Origin: Nitrososphaeria archaeon
GTDB taxonomy: Archaea; Thermoproteota; Nitrososphaeria; JACIWG01
Assembly (NCBI GenBank): GCA_014361085.1
Contig: JACIWG010000087.1
Location: 1-6,505, forward strand
DNA: 6,505 nt
Direction: 5' to 3'
Shown: positions 5,891-6,505 of the stretch, piece by piece
Numbering within the stretch: the stretch's first letter is position 1
Layout: every line of letters begins with the position of its first letter
Made by a program: the position numbers and the translations under genes
Notes under the pieces: model-generated
The model's database searches: none
What the model was told of the DNA's origin: nothing
The model's input: only the letters and a program-made list of their open reading frames with translations

Positions 5891-6505
5891 TTAGCATCCT
5901 ATAATTTTTCCAGTATTTGAGTCAGCATAATATCCCTGAAAAGCTTCCGAAAGTTTTGCCCTAAATTCTTCAGAATTTAAAACTTCAATAAATTCCTTAA
6001 CATGCAACTTTTCAAGTCGATCCTTGAGTATGACGAAATCATATTCTTCATCAACAAGTGGTATAAAGTTTAGATCATATTTTCTTGCATAATATTCTAG
6101 GCCTATACCTACATCAGCACGCCCCTGCAACACAGCTAAAGCTACAGCAGAATGCGTTTTAGCCTCATATGTGTAGCCCCTTATCCTTTTAACTAAGCTT
6201 GAAAAGTCTTCACTACGTTTTTCTGCAATCTGCTTTAAAATGTGGTCAAAGTATGTTCTCGTACCAGAACCCTTGTTCCTGTTAACTATTTGAACATCCA
6301 CTTTCAAAATGTCTTCAACTGAAAAAATGTTCTTCGGATTACCTTTTAATGTAATTATACCCTGCCTACGCTTATAGCCTTTCACCAACACTGCCATACC
6401 TTTTAGAGAAAACCTTTCTATAAAGGGTAGATTATATTCCCAACTTTTTTCGTCAAGCAAATGTATACCACATATGTCGGCTTCCTTTCTTTTTATAGCA
6501 TAAAG
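5891..6505 (-). CDS. PBP-like (molybdate/LysR-type substrate-binding) domain protein, 5' end outside the window
   Basis: The visible 204 residues form the C-terminal part of a periplasmic-binding-protein-like domain found in the cytosol as a sensor or cofactor-related module. The frame is open to the right edge: before the TTG at 6460, fifteen in-frame codons read LYAIKRKEADICGIH. These join to LLD and EYNLPF to complete the family pattern of a Lys/Arg-Gly/Lys-Glu-Ala-Asp loop followed by a Gly-His-Leu-Leu-Asp turn. The TTG is therefore an internal Leu codon, not the start. Further hallmarks are VNRNKGSGTRTYFD, which contains the ligand-binding SGTR, and a THSAVALAVLQGRADVGIG segment. In archaea this domain is usually the C-terminal part of MoeA-like molybdopterin proteins or of helix-turn-helix regulators of the ModE type; the missing N terminus would decide. 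It probably binds an oxyanion such as molybdate or tungstate, which is inferred from the family. Confidence 0.82.
   Translation of the reverse strand, partial: LYAIKRKEADICGIHLLDEKSWEYNLPFIERFSLKGMAVLVKGYKRRQGIITLKGNPKNIFSVEDILKVDVQIVNRNKGSGTRTYFDHILKQIAEKRSEDFSSLVKRIRGYTYEAKTHSAVALAVLQGRADVGIGLEYYARKYDLNFIPLVDEEYDFVILKDRLEKLHVKEFIEVLNSEEFRAKLSEAFQGYYADSNTGKIIGC
5905..5909 (+). terminator. T-run terminator for the CPBP gene
   Basis: Five T on the plus strand lie 28 bases after the CPBP stop codon, inside the 3' end of the convergent PBP-like gene. Together with the T-run at 5868-5873 it would make the two mRNAs overlap at their 3' ends. Confidence 0.25.

Noticed and set aside
4444..6505. Cyclase, CPBP protease and PBP-like gene as a new defence or immunity system
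   Set aside because: CPBP proteins occur in immunity contexts, but there is no toxin, nuclease, precursor peptide or mobile-element signature, the genes lie on different strands, and separate promoters are likely.

Overview
This AT-rich window looks like a chromosomal segment of an anaerobic archaeon. The evidence is a four-subunit pyruvate:ferredoxin oxidoreductase (POR) operon in the order gamma-delta-alpha-beta, TATA-type boxes about 23-30 bases upstream of start codons, T-run terminators without hairpins, and a substrate-binding-like domain common in archaeal molybdenum/tungsten genes. A member of the Thermoproteota/TACK group is a reasonable guess, but no single gene here proves it. I see no mobile element, CRISPR array, tRNA, rRNA or integration site.

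Layout from left to right: the first bases may hold the start of an unidentified minus-strand gene. Next, on the minus strand, is a divergent nucleotide-sugar dehydrogenase (41-1378) with its own promoter and probably a leaderless transcript. Upstream of it on the same strand lies the POR operon (1437-4346; transcription order porG, porD, porA, porB), whose genes abut or overlap by one base. A short divergent promoter region (4347-4443) contains TATA-like boxes on both strands and a 7-bp-arm inverted repeat. To its right, on the plus strand, are a metal-dependent cyclase/kynurenine formamidase-family hydrolase (4444-5055) and a CPBP-family intramembrane protease (5118-5876). The latter faces a minus-strand gene (5891 to the right edge) that ends 14 bases away and is cut off at its 5' end by the window. 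It encodes a PBP-like domain of the type fused to MoeA or to helix-turn-helix regulators.

The POR operon is the clear functional unit: a ferredoxin-linked enzyme interconverting pyruvate + CoA and acetyl-CoA + CO2, with all TPP and Fe-S motifs intact. The other genes are single transcription units or loose neighbours without an obvious shared pathway. The most notable item is the dehydrogenase: it keeps the catalytic Cys and Lys but has lost two other conserved active-site polar residues. I did not find a convincing new multi-gene system.
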